A stretch of DNA of 64,000 nucleotides from Prevotella sp. (lineage in GTDB: Bacteria > Bacteroidota > Bacteroidia > Bacteroidales > Bacteroidaceae), in the NCBI GenBank assembly GCA_017619375.1, contig JAFZSL010000075.1, positions 62,001-126,000 of the forward strand. The letters run 5' to 3'. The position numbers were made by a program, and so were the translations under genes. This document shows, in pieces, positions 17,314-24,929 of this stretch. Under the pieces are notes generated by a model. It was given only the letters and a program-made list of their open reading frames with translations, did no database searches and was not told where the DNA came from. Position 1 is the first letter of the stretch, and each line of letters begins with the position of its first letter.

Positions 17314-17368
17314 CACTTCGCATAGATTGGTCAAAACATATTCATCAATCCATTCAAATCATTAAACC

Positions 17369-17458
17369 ATGCCAAACGGAAAGAAGAAAAAAGGCCACAA
17401 GATGGCCACCCACAAGCGCAAGAAGAGACTGAGAAAGAACAGGCATAAGAGCAAGTAA
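17369..17458 (+). CDS. 29-residue basic ribosomal-type protein (mS38/bS22-like)
   Basis: A short coding sequence with the peptide starting MPNGKKKKGHK and ending KRLRKNRHKSK. More than half of the residues are Lys, Arg or His. The C-terminal half resembles the AURKAIP1/COX24 motif found in the mitochondrial protein mS38 and in small bacterial ribosomal proteins of the bS22 type. Its place just upstream of RNase G and downstream of HU, with 55 bp to the HU stop, fits a conserved small ribosomal gene. It is too short for standard gene finders. The identification rests on motif recognition and composition. Confidence 0.7.
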   Translation: MPNGKKKKGHKMATHKRKKRLRKNRHKSK

Positions 17459-17477
17459 GCCACAAGCTGAACACTCC

Positions 17478-17538
17478 ACAGCCTATTCGGCTGTATGGCG
17501 TGTCAAGAGATTCCGTTGATGGAATTTGTTGACATGCC
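17478..17538 (+). promoter_or_regulatory. Two hairpins in the rng leader
   Basis: ACAGCC/GGCTGT (17478-17494) is followed at once by a longer hairpin, GGCGTGTCAA (17497-17506) with TTGACATGCC (17529-17538), which also contains TTCC/GGAA pairs, and then a GTTTTGTT tract. The second could be a terminator of the small ribosomal gene or an attenuator. Hairpins in the 5' leader of RNase E mRNA mediate autoregulation in E. coli; a similar role here is inference. Confidence 0.5.
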
Positions 17539-17567
17539 GTTTTGTTATCAAGTAAAGATTCTGTAGA

Positions 17568-19142
17568 ATGACCAGCGAAGTAGTGATTGATGTCCGTGCA
17601 AAGGAGATCTCGATAGCTCTTCTGGAAGACAAGAAGCTGGTAGAGTATCAGAGTGAAGCCCGCTCGGCATCTTTTTCTGTAGGCAACGTCTACATCGCGA
17701 AAGTGAAAAAACTCATGCCAGGCCTTAACGCCTGCTTTGTAGATGTTGGTTTTGAACGCGACGCCTTTCTCCATTATCTTGACTTGGGTAGCCAATACCA
17801 CTCTTACGCCAAATACCTCAAGCAGGTACAAAGCGACAGGAAGAAACTTTATCCCATCACCAAAGCAAGCCGTCTTCCCGACTTGAAGAAGGACGGCAGC
17901 ATCGCAACCACGCTGACTGTCGGTCAGGAAGTGCTGGTGCAGATTGTAAAAGAGCCTATATCGACAAAAGGCCCACGACTTACAGGAGAGTTGAGCTTTG
18001 CAGGGCGTTACCTGGTGCTCATACCCTTCAATGATAAAGTTTCCGTATCGACAAAAATCAAGAGCGGCGAGGAGCGCGCTCGCCTGAAACAAGCCATCCA
18101 GAGCATCAAGCCCCGGAATTTCGGAGTGATTGTTAGAACAGTCGCCGAGGGAAAGCGTACGGCAGAACTCGACACAGAACTGAAAATCCTCTTGAAACGT
18201 TGGGAAGACGCCATTACGAAAGTGCAGAAGACACAGAAGCGTCCACAGATGGTCTTTGAGGAGACGAGCCGCTCAGTTGCCTTGCTTCGCGACCTCTTCA
18301 ACCCTTCGTATGAGAACATCTACATCAACGATGAAGAGGTGTGGAGGGAAGTGAAGGACTATGTCACACTGATTGCCCCTGAAAAGGCTGGCATAGTCAA
18401 GCTCTACACAGGCCAGGTGCCCATTTTCGACAATTTCAACGTCACGAAGCAGATCAAGTCGAGTTTTGGGAAGACCGTCAATTACAAGCACGGCGCCTAC
18501 CTGATCATTGAGCACACTGAAGCGATGCACGTGGTGGACGTGAACAGCGGCAACCGTACGAGGTCGGCCAACGGCCAGGAAGCCAATGCGTTGGACGTGA
18601 ACCTCGGAGCTGCCGATGAATTGGCCCGGCAGTTGCGACTACGCGACATGGGAGGCATCATCATCGTCGATTTCATCGATATGAACCTTGCAGAAGACCG
18701 TCAGTTGCTTTACGAGCGCATGTGCAAGAACATGCAGAAAGACCGTGCACGCCACAACATCCTGCCCTTGAGTAAATTTGGTCTTATGCAAATCACACGA
18801 CAGCGTGTCAGACCTGCGATGGACGTCATTGTGGACGAAACATGCCCCACCTGCTTCGGTAGGGGGAAGATTCGTTCAAGCATCGTGTTCACCGACCAGT
18901 TAGAGAGTAAGATTGACCACCTAGTCAACAAGATAGGCGTCAAGACCTTCTACTTGCACGTTCATCCTTACGTGGCTGCCTACATCAATCAAGGCGTGAT
19001 ATCCTTGAAACGAAAATGGCAGTTCAAGTATGGTTTTGGAGTGCATGTCATTTCCTCTCAGAAACTTGCTTTTTTGCAGTATGAATTTTATGACGCGAAA
19101 AAGCAATACATAGACATGAAAGAGGAAATAGAGACGAAATGA
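17568..19142 (+). CDS. rng: Ribonuclease G/E family endoribonuclease
   Basis: A 524-residue cytoplasmic RNase that processes rRNA and degrades mRNA. An S1 domain (about residues 35-125) precedes the RNase E/G catalytic domain, with Asp324 in VVDVNSGN and Asp368 in VDFIDMN as the magnesium ligands. The zinc-link CPTCFGRG (Cys426, Cys429) allows tetramer formation. There is no long C-terminal degradosome scaffold, so it is RNase G-like in length. The leader carries two hairpins, and a strong terminator follows the stop. Confidence 0.95.
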   Translation: MTSEVVIDVRAKEISIALLEDKKLVEYQSEARSASFSVGNVYIAKVKKLMPGLNACFVDVGFERDAFLHYLDLGSQYHSYAKYLKQVQSDRKKLYPITKASRLPDLKKDGSIATTLTVGQEVLVQIVKEPISTKGPRLTGELSFAGRYLVLIPFNDKVSVSTKIKSGEERARLKQAIQSIKPRNFGVIVRTVAEGKRTAELDTELKILLKRWEDAITKVQKTQKRPQMVFEETSRSVALLRDLFNPSYENIYINDEEVWREVKDYVTLIAPEKAGIVKLYTGQVPIFDNFNVTKQIKSSFGKTVNYKHGAYLIIEHTEAMHVVDVNSGNRTRSANGQEANALDVNLGAADELARQLRLRDMGGIIIVDFIDMNLAEDRQLLYERMCKNMQKDRARHNILPLSKFGLMQITRQRVRPAMDVIVDETCPTCFGRGKIRSSIVFTDQLESKIDHLVNKIGVKTFYLHVHPYVAAYINQGVISLKRKWQFKYGFGVHVISSQKLAFLQYEFYDAKKQYIDMKEEIETK

Positions 19143-19144
19143 GT

Positions 19145-19179
19145 AACGGGAAACCTGAGAGGTTTCCCGTTGTTTTTTT
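19145..19179 (+). terminator. rng terminator
   Basis: AACGGGAAACC pairs with GGTTTCCCGTT around TGAGA, followed by seven T. This is a clear intrinsic terminator. Confidence 0.85.
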
Positions 19180-19180
19180 G

Positions 19181-19205
19181 GAGAGAGTAGGAGGTTTTAG
19201 GAGCC
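19181..19205 (+). repeat. Two to three 10-bp AGGAG units
   Basis: GGAG motifs recur every 10 bp (about 19180, 19190, 19200) between convergent rng and the C10 peptidase gene. This is the same unit and strand as the large array at 7921-8050. Confidence 0.5.
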
Positions 19206-19206
19206 T

Positions 19207-21252
19207 TTATGGCTTGACCAACCTTTTCCCATCCTTGGAGACGATGACGCCATGGTGTGAGGCCCCGTGCTTCAATCTCCTCCCTTGAAGGTCGTAGGAT
19301 TGCGCTGGCACCTGTGCCGGGGTGGTGTTCTCCGCCTCGTCGATGCCATCCTCCAAATTGGCGTCGAATTCCTTGATGTTCCGCCCGTATTCTTTCCATC
19401 CCTTGGCGTTGCGATAGGTTTGCTTGGTGCCTCTTGGCACGTAGAGTGTGCGCAAGGAGATGTCAAGTGGGTCGATGGCCGTCGCGTCAATGGCGGGCGG
19501 TGTCGTGGCGTTGACATAGGTTTTGATGAGGTCGAAGCACCTGTTGAATGCGAACGCCCCTATGGAATCGACGCTATTGGGCAGGGTAATCCTTTCATAG
19601 AGGAACCTCCCTGCAAAGGCATAGGGGTGCACCACCTTCACGCCGTTGGGCACTACGTAGTCCAGGTCGTCGCCCATTCCGGGCAAGCATTCTATCAATT
19701 CGTCTCGCTCCTTGTTCATCACGAAACTCCCTTCCACGATGAAATCGCTCTCCTCGACAGCCTTCAGGTATACACGGTCGAGGTTGTTGCATCCGGCGAA
19801 CACGCCGTCGCCATACCCCAGGAGCAGGTCGGGCAGGGTGACATCGACAAGGAAGGTGCAGTTGGCAAATGCCTTGTCAGGCATCACGTCGTCGTCGGTG
19901 ATACAGAGGCTGTCGTCCTCGATGAGGAAGGGTTCTCCTCCCTTCACCACACGTGCCTCGGCAAGGTTGAGCACGGACAAGTTGCCAAAGGCGACCTTTC
20001 CGTCCACATCCCTTCCAGCCATTTGGCGAAGCGTCCGCAAGTCGGTGCTGTTGATGCTTCCTTTCACTTTCAGGCACACGATGGAGTCGCGTTGCTCGGC
20101 GAGGATTTCGTCCAGCGTTCCCGGTGTTTCCACCGTCACTTCGACGGTGTCGGCTTCCAACCATTCCGGCGTGCACCTCACCACCAAGTCTTGGTAATAC
20201 CTGAAATCATAGAATCCATAATACACCAATAGTGAAGCGAGATTGAAATATCCGTCTTCTGATCCTCCCCATCCCCAGTTGATGTAGATGTACCCATTTT
20301 TGTTGTATCCATTCAGCACGAACTCGTGACCACTGTAACTTTCATCAGACCCACCGTAGATGATGGGGATTCCCCGGCTGATATGGTCGAAGATGATGTT
20401 CATCCATTGGGTGTCGGTATAGTCTTTTTTGTCTATGGTGACCGCAAAGGGGTACCTGAGGTTGTTGCGCAGTCCGTAGCATAAGGTTTCATTGTAGGCT
20501 CCAGTGCCGTTGTAATCATATACGGCTTTCATGGCCAACCCCACATGATACATGAGTTTGGCCACCGCCTTCTTTCTCGCTTGGTTGCCTCTTGGAAATG
20601 GTCCTTCTTCTTCGTAATATTCATTCAGCATCAAATTGTAATCAAACGAGTCATTGTCGAGAACCGCCTCAAGCCGCTCGCCGTTGAAATCAGCGAACGG
20701 GAAATAGGTGAATACGGTGCCGGTGCCATGGTCGGGCCATTCGAAATACTTGAGCACTTGGGCTGTAGCCGTCGCCACGCATCCTGTGGGGCAATAGTTG
20801 GGGCAAAGGTCGTTATATGGCTCCGACTGATCCCATAGCGTCTTCAGCAGCGGTGCCACCCTTTCAGGATATCCCAACGATTCAGGTGTCACTTGGCTGA
20901 GCAGCGGGGCGTTGGCAGGGTCGGCCGTCACCTTGTCCACCACATCGAGCCACCATTTGAAATGGGGGTTGGTGGTCTCGGAATCATATGCTGTCTCCGA
21001 CCACCCCATCACTTCGGGAAAGGCGTCGTCGGTGGTGACAACGGCAAAGCCGCCATTGTCATAGCCCATGACCGCTACGCCTTCGCGCATTTCTTGCATT
21101 TGCAGGTCGCCCACGAGCCGTTTGCCGGCAAGGCGCCCCTCCACAGCCAGCACTTTGGCTGCTGCGGATTTCATATCCTCCACTGTCCTGGGATTGGACC
21201 AAGCATAAGACGCCACGGTGGCCAAGACAGTGAGCAAAATAGTTTTCCTCAT
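19207..21252 (-). CDS. Secreted C10 (streptopain-like) cysteine protease with BspA-type LRRs
   Basis: A 681-residue exported protease. A signal peptide (residues 1-19) precedes a propeptide and the C10 catalytic domain, with Cys158 in CPTGCVATATAQ, His309 in GHEFVLNGYN and Trp326 in INWGWGG. The Cys-His spacing is close to that of streptococcal SpeB. From about residue 430 there are BspA-type leucine-rich repeats (for example FANCTFLVDVTLPD). The C-terminus has SYDLQGRRL and VIVSKDGKRLVKP, a tail common on Prevotella secreted proteins. The family includes the Prevotella protease interpain. The AlaX-like gene lies 21 bp upstream on the same strand. Confidence 0.9.
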   Translation of the reverse strand: MRKTILLTVLATVASYAWSNPRTVEDMKSAAAKVLAVEGRLAGKRLVGDLQMQEMREGVAVMGYDNGGFAVVTTDDAFPEVMGWSETAYDSETTNPHFKWWLDVVDKVTADPANAPLLSQVTPESLGYPERVAPLLKTLWDQSEPYNDLCPNYCPTGCVATATAQVLKYFEWPDHGTGTVFTYFPFADFNGERLEAVLDNDSFDYNLMLNEYYEEEGPFPRGNQARKKAVAKLMYHVGLAMKAVYDYNGTGAYNETLCYGLRNNLRYPFAVTIDKKDYTDTQWMNIIFDHISRGIPIIYGGSDESYSGHEFVLNGYNKNGYIYINWGWGGSEDGYFNLASLLVYYGFYDFRYYQDLVVRCTPEWLEADTVEVTVETPGTLDEILAEQRDSIVCLKVKGSINSTDLRTLRQMAGRDVDGKVAFGNLSVLNLAEARVVKGGEPFLIEDDSLCITDDDVMPDKAFANCTFLVDVTLPDLLLGYGDGVFAGCNNLDRVYLKAVEESDFIVEGSFVMNKERDELIECLPGMGDDLDYVVPNGVKVVHPYAFAGRFLYERITLPNSVDSIGAFAFNRCFDLIKTYVNATTPPAIDATAIDPLDISLRTLYVPRGTKQTYRNAKGWKEYGRNIKEFDANLEDGIDEAENTTPAQVPAQSYDLQGRRLKHGASHHGVIVSKDGKRLVKP

Positions 21253-21273
21253 ATGATTATAATGATGTGAAAG

Positions 21274-21741
21274 TCAGGGCACCACCTTGAACCTGACGCG
21301 GAAGACGTGCGTGTGCTCGTCCCAGTTGGTGCCTAAAAGTTCGAAATGACCTATCTGTCCGGTTGACCGCACATGCTTTCCTATGCACGGGCATACGTCG
21401 TAATCGCCGATTCTCACCAGTCGGATGGTCTGTGATGCGTCTTCAGGAAGCCTTGAGGCATCCACGTCGTCGGGCAGGTGGTCTTTGTCCACCATCTCGA
21501 ACGTCACAGGCAGGTCATCCTCTATCAACTGGTTCATCATGCGTTCTATCTCCTTCTCCTGTTTGCGGTCGGGCTTTCGCTCCAACACATAGGAGATTTT
21601 GCTCTTCTTGCGCTCCACATGCGCGTTGCTTGACCTTTCGCAGCCGAACATCCTCACCATTGTCTGGTTGAGCAGATGCTCAGCCGTGTGCGCAGGTGGG
21701 AATTCATCCTTGTTATGGTCGTTGAAAACAGGGTCGTTCAT
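21274..21741 (-). CDS. AlaX-type alanyl-tRNA editing protein
   Basis: A 155-residue free-standing editing domain that removes serine or glycine wrongly loaded on tRNA-Ala. The zinc ligands are visible as HTAEH (His18, His22) and CPCIGKH (Cys119, His123), the arrangement of the AlaRS editing domain. Length fits the short AlaX class. A strong minus-strand promoter lies 42-73 bp upstream (21783-21814). The protease gene follows 21 bp downstream, so they may share a transcript without an obvious functional link. Confidence 0.85.
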   Translation of the reverse strand: MNDPVFNDHNKDEFPPAHTAEHLLNQTMVRMFGCERSSNAHVERKKSKISYVLERKPDRKQEKEIERMMNQLIEDDLPVTFEMVDKDHLPDDVDASRLPEDASQTIRLVRIGDYDVCPCIGKHVRSTGQIGHFELLGTNWDEHTHVFRVRFKVVP

Positions 21742-21782
21742 GAATGATTCTATGCTAAAATTCCATTATTCACTATCGCAAT

Positions 21783-21814
21783 CAAAGGTAAAGAGAAAAA
21801 GTGAGATAGCCAAA
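21783..21814 (-). promoter_or_regulatory. Promoter of the AlaX gene
   Basis: On the minus strand TTTG (21811-21814), a 20-bp spacer and TACCTTTG (21783-21790) give an almost perfect Bacteroidota promoter. Confidence 0.8.
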
Positions 21815-21846
21815 ACTTTTTGGCTTTTTTCCTTTCAATCCTCAAT

Positions 21847-22674
21847 TTATTTAATCAGTTCTTTTGGTATGAGATTGTAATCGAACATCACTTCGGAGTG
21901 GTTGTCCCATATCAGTTCTTTTTTCAAGACTTTTCCTGTGGCTCTGTCGATGGTCTCCCTGTATATTTTGGACACACGGTAGAATTTCCCGTTTCCCTCT
22001 TTATGGAAATGGTGTCCTTCCTCCACAATCTTATATATGGTGGGGTAGGGGGCGGTGGTGCGCAATTCCGTGAAGAGGTCGTCGCCCTCGCACCATGTGC
22101 AGAGTTGCACTGGTTGCTTGGTGTCATTGCGGAATCTCAAGTCTATGAAATTATAGTTCACCGACGTTCCAGCACTGAAAGGAATCCTTTTCCCACCCGG
22201 GTCGGGTGCCAATGCGTCAGAGTGGTGATGTACTTCGGTGATGGTGAGCGGGCTGTGGAGTATGATTAGATTGAGGTTGTTGGCCAGGTTGCAGAGGCCT
22301 CCACCCACACCAGCCACCAGTTTCCCGTTCACAATGACCCTGCCTTCCGCGAATCCGTTTCTCTTCGATGTCTTTCCCACTCTTTTCCAGAACGAGAAGG
22401 TCTCCCCCGGCATGACCACGAGTCCGTTGATGCGTGAGCACGCCAGCCTTATGTTGCCGGCCTTGTTCTGCTGTAATTTCTCATCGATGCCTGGTCCTCG
22501 TTTGATCATGTTGTTGTGTTGTTCATAGACCAACACCTCCAATCGCTCTTCTTGTTTTACCTGGGCATATTTTTCTTTGCCCAACCAATTTTTCAGGTGT
22601 CTTTTGCATATCTCCTTTTGCAAGGATATGGCGTAAGTCAGCGGGCTTATCTCACAAAAATTCTTCCTTCTCAT
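21847..22674 (-). CDS. VanW-family protein
   Basis: A 275-residue protein of the VanW family, first named from vancomycin-resistance clusters but of unknown biochemical role. The family core is visible in NGLVVMPGETFSFW and GVGGGLCNLANNLNL, followed by HSDALAPDPGG. It lacks a clear signal peptide. Its start (22674) overlaps the upstream methyltransferase stop by 4 bp, and the earlier in-frame Met codons lie inside that gene, so 22674 is preferred. It is the last gene of a three-gene overlapping operon. Confidence 0.85.
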   Translation of the reverse strand: MRRKNFCEISPLTYAISLQKEICKRHLKNWLGKEKYAQVKQEERLEVLVYEQHNNMIKRGPGIDEKLQQNKAGNIRLACSRINGLVVMPGETFSFWKRVGKTSKRNGFAEGRVIVNGKLVAGVGGGLCNLANNLNLIILHSPLTITEVHHHSDALAPDPGGKRIPFSAGTSVNYNFIDLRFRNDTKQPVQLCTWCEGDDLFTELRTTAPYPTIYKIVEEGHHFHKEGNGKFYRVSKIYRETIDRATGKVLKKELIWDNHSEVMFDYNLIPKELIK

Positions 22675-23369
22675 CCTTTGTCTTGTTTTACGAATTCGTA
22701 TATCAGGTAAGAACTGTATGCTTTCAACCAACCGTTGGCCATGGCATAGTCGAATTTTAGCAGAGGCCATCGAATTCCCTCTGGCAGCCGATGCAAGGGC
22801 AGGAGCATCACCCCAAAGGTTCTTTGCATGGTGAAAAGTCCTTCTGCCATTTTTTGCATCTCTTCTTGCGCCATCTCCGTTCCCCCATGCCATGAAGCCT
22901 GGCGGTGATGAAGCAGTTGACGCCTTTTCTTCGAAGGGATGTCCATGATGAAGCGCCCCCCTGGTTTCAGTATTCGGTGTACTTCCTTGAAAATCTCGCT
23001 GATGGTAGCCGGTTCAAGATGCATCATCAAGTGAAAGGAATACACCATGTCGAACATCTTGTCGGGGAATCCTGTTTCGTTGGCCGAAGCCTGTTTGAAT
23101 GTCACCGAGGGATGCCGTTGCCTGGCAAGTTTCATCATCTCTGCACTGGCGTCCAGCCCATGTGTGGCATAGTTGGTCAGCCTTCCCGTGCCGCAGGCCA
23201 TGTCAAGCCTCAGTCCGTCGGTCCGTTGTCCTTCCATCAGCAAGTCCATCGCCCTTCTTTCTTCGGCGTCGATGAACCTGCCGTAACTGTTGTCAAACCT
23301 GCTCTCGTCGTATGTGGTGGCTATCGAGTCGTAGTAGTCCACCACTTCACTTTTCATCTTTTCTTTCAC
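22671..23369 (-). CDS. Class I SAM-dependent methyltransferase
   Basis: A 232-residue cytoplasmic methyltransferase. The SAM-binding motif I is DMACGTGRL (about residues 55-63), followed by the acidic loop GLDASAEMMKLA and by FDMVYSFHLMMHL as motif post-I/II region. This is the UbiE/Methyltransf_11 pattern. The substrate cannot be inferred. It overlaps both neighbours by 4 bp (TIM-barrel gene upstream, VanW gene downstream), so the three proteins are likely made together. Confidence 0.85.
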   Translation of the reverse strand: MKEKMKSEVVDYYDSIATTYDESRFDNSYGRFIDAEERRAMDLLMEGQRTDGLRLDMACGTGRLTNYATHGLDASAEMMKLARQRHPSVTFKQASANETGFPDKMFDMVYSFHLMMHLEPATISEIFKEVHRILKPGGRFIMDIPSKKRRQLLHHRQASWHGGTEMAQEEMQKMAEGLFTMQRTFGVMLLPLHRLPEGIRWPLLKFDYAMANGWLKAYSSYLIYEFVKQDKG

Positions 23370-24124
23370 TTCTCGTCTTGACTATTGGTTTCAACCATGT
23401 ATTCACACACAGTGTTGATTTGTTCGCGGATTTTCTCAAGGTGGTCTCCTTCAACGGCATCCGTGGCTTCGGAATCCATCGTCTTTCCTACCTTTTCCCT
23501 TAGGAATTTCCCCTCGAAAAATGCACTGCCGATGGTGTATGCCCACGGATTCACCTCTCTGACCTCGTCGAGACGTTCAAAGCCATCAATGCTTCCTGCC
23601 AGGCACACTGGTGCTTCCACCTCTTTGGTGAAGGTGCTGATGAGTTTGCGCGCATCTCCTTCGTAGCGATAGCCCAGAAGGTCAATGCCAAAGACCCCTT
23701 TTGCCAGATATCCAAGTGCTTCATCGATGATTTCATCCATCGTGCCGGTTAGCACGGAGGGGCGTCCTGTCACTTTCCCGACAAAGGGCATGTATCTCAA
23801 ATTGTGAGACTTGCAGAAGTCATTGATGGAATCGAAGTATTTCGTTCCCATCATCACATCGCAGCCGCATTGGAAAGCCAGTTCGGCCCCCGCCATGCCT
23901 TCCTCTTCCGTATATCCCACCACTTCGAGGAACGTCGTCATTCCACACGCCTTCATCCACGAGAAGAGGCTTCTCATCTCTTCGGGAGGCAAACGGTGCT
24001 CTTTCATTCCCCAGCACCGTGCTTTCGATTCCCGGCAATGTTCGAAGATTTTCGCAGCGTCGCTCACCGTGAAGTCGTGATGGGTGAGCATGACAATCAA
24101 CTCTGGTTTTCCTGATATTATCAT
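23366..24124 (-). CDS. TIM-barrel protein, function unknown
   Basis: A 252-residue soluble protein with the beta-strand and loop pattern of ribulose-phosphate-binding TIM barrels: repeated hydrophobic strands and, near the C-terminus, CLAGSIDGFERLDEV followed by AYTIGSAFFEG, which resembles a phosphate-binding loop. Family assignment to a specific enzyme is not possible; it may be an aldolase or isomerase. Its stop overlaps the methyltransferase start. A minus-strand TATTTTTG box (24144-24151) is 20 bp upstream and gives a very short leader. It leads the three-gene operon. Confidence 0.65.
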   Translation of the reverse strand: MIISGKPELIVMLTHHDFTVSDAAKIFEHCRESKARCWGMKEHRLPPEEMRSLFSWMKACGMTTFLEVVGYTEEEGMAGAELAFQCGCDVMMGTKYFDSINDFCKSHNLRYMPFVGKVTGRPSVLTGTMDEIIDEALGYLAKGVFGIDLLGYRYEGDARKLISTFTKEVEAPVCLAGSIDGFERLDEVREVNPWAYTIGSAFFEGKFLREKVGKTMDSEATDAVEGDHLEKIREQINTVCEYMVETNSQDEK

Positions 24125-24308
24125 CTACATTATTTTAAATGTACAAAAATAGGTATATTACGTGAAAGCCCCAAATAAAGGGTTCTTTTTTTCATCATAC
24201 GACTAAGTAAAAGAGGTTCAATGGTTCTTCAACAAAGTTTCAATGGTGCACATCCGTTTTTTTTGCGTTAATCTTTCATGATTTTTTTCACGTCTCTGCT
24301 TTATTTCG

Positions 24309-24316
24309 TAAGTTTG
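24309..24316 (+). promoter_or_regulatory. yraN promoter -7 box
   Basis: TAAGTTTG matches TAnnTTTG, with only a T-rich tract at the -33 position. It lies inside an upstream in-frame extension beginning at 24278, so it supports the yraN start at 24347. Confidence 0.55.
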
Positions 24317-24346
24317 CATGCAATAACCAAAAGAGAAGACGAATCA

Positions 24347-24718
24347 ATGGCCACACACAACGACTTGGGAGCATGGGGCGAGCGTGTCGCTGCAGACTAT
24401 CTGCGAGGCAAGGGCTACAGCATACGCCATCAGAACTGGAAGATCGGGCACCGCGACCTCGACATCGTGGCGTTCACCCCGGATGGACAGACGGTGGTCG
24501 TGGTGGAAGTGAAGACACGGCGCAATACCGACTACGTTGCGCCCGAGGCTGCAGTGGATTGGAAGAAAGTCCGCAACCTCGCCTCAGCCGCCAACGCCTA
24601 TCTGCAACGCTACCGCCTGGATGCCGACGTGCGTTTCGACATCATCACTGTCGTGGGTGACGGCACTCATGCCGACATAGACCATTTGGAGGATGCCTTT
24701 CCCGCCCCGATGTGGTGA
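24347..24718 (+). CDS. yraN: YraN/UPF0102-family nuclease-fold protein
   Basis: A 123-residue protein with the restriction endonuclease-like fold of the YraN family: GAWGERVAADYLRGKGYSI at the start and the core DLDIVAF, VVVVEVKTRRN, giving the D...ExK metal site. The biological role is not firmly known; links to DNA processing have been proposed. A TAAGTTTG box (24309-24316) supports the start used here. An 8-bp hairpin (CCTTGTGC at 24754 with GCACAAGG at 24778) lies in the spacer before thrA, where the next promoter begins. Confidence 0.85.
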   Translation: MATHNDLGAWGERVAADYLRGKGYSIRHQNWKIGHRDLDIVAFTPDGQTVVVVEVKTRRNTDYVAPEAAVDWKKVRNLASAANAYLQRYRLDADVRFDIITVVGDGTHADIDHLEDAFPAPMW

Positions 24719-24862
24719 TGATGGAGAAGAAATGACTGCAGAACGGGATTCTTCCTTGTGCCTGGGTTCGACAATGAGCACAAGGTCATGCCTATGGGAT
24801 GGCCTGGATGGCCTTATGTAAGAATAAATCGCGAAAATCTTCCGTATTTCGGCTATTATTCG

Positions 24863-24870
24863 TAATTTTG
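24863..24870 (+). promoter_or_regulatory. thrA promoter -7 box
   Basis: TAATTTTG at 24863-24870 fits TAnnTTTG; no clear -33 box. It overlaps the first in-frame ATG (24870) and thus favours the start at 24930. Confidence 0.55.
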
Positions 24871-24929
24871 TGCCGAATTATGGACAAGGCCCCTTTTGTT
24901 TCGGGGTTCCAAATGACAAGAAAGACAAG

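Noticed and set aside
24733-24822. Short open frame between yraN and thrA as a possible threonine leader peptide
   Set aside because: Only a few Thr codons and the thrA promoter box (24863-24870) lies downstream, so it would not be on the thrA mRNA.
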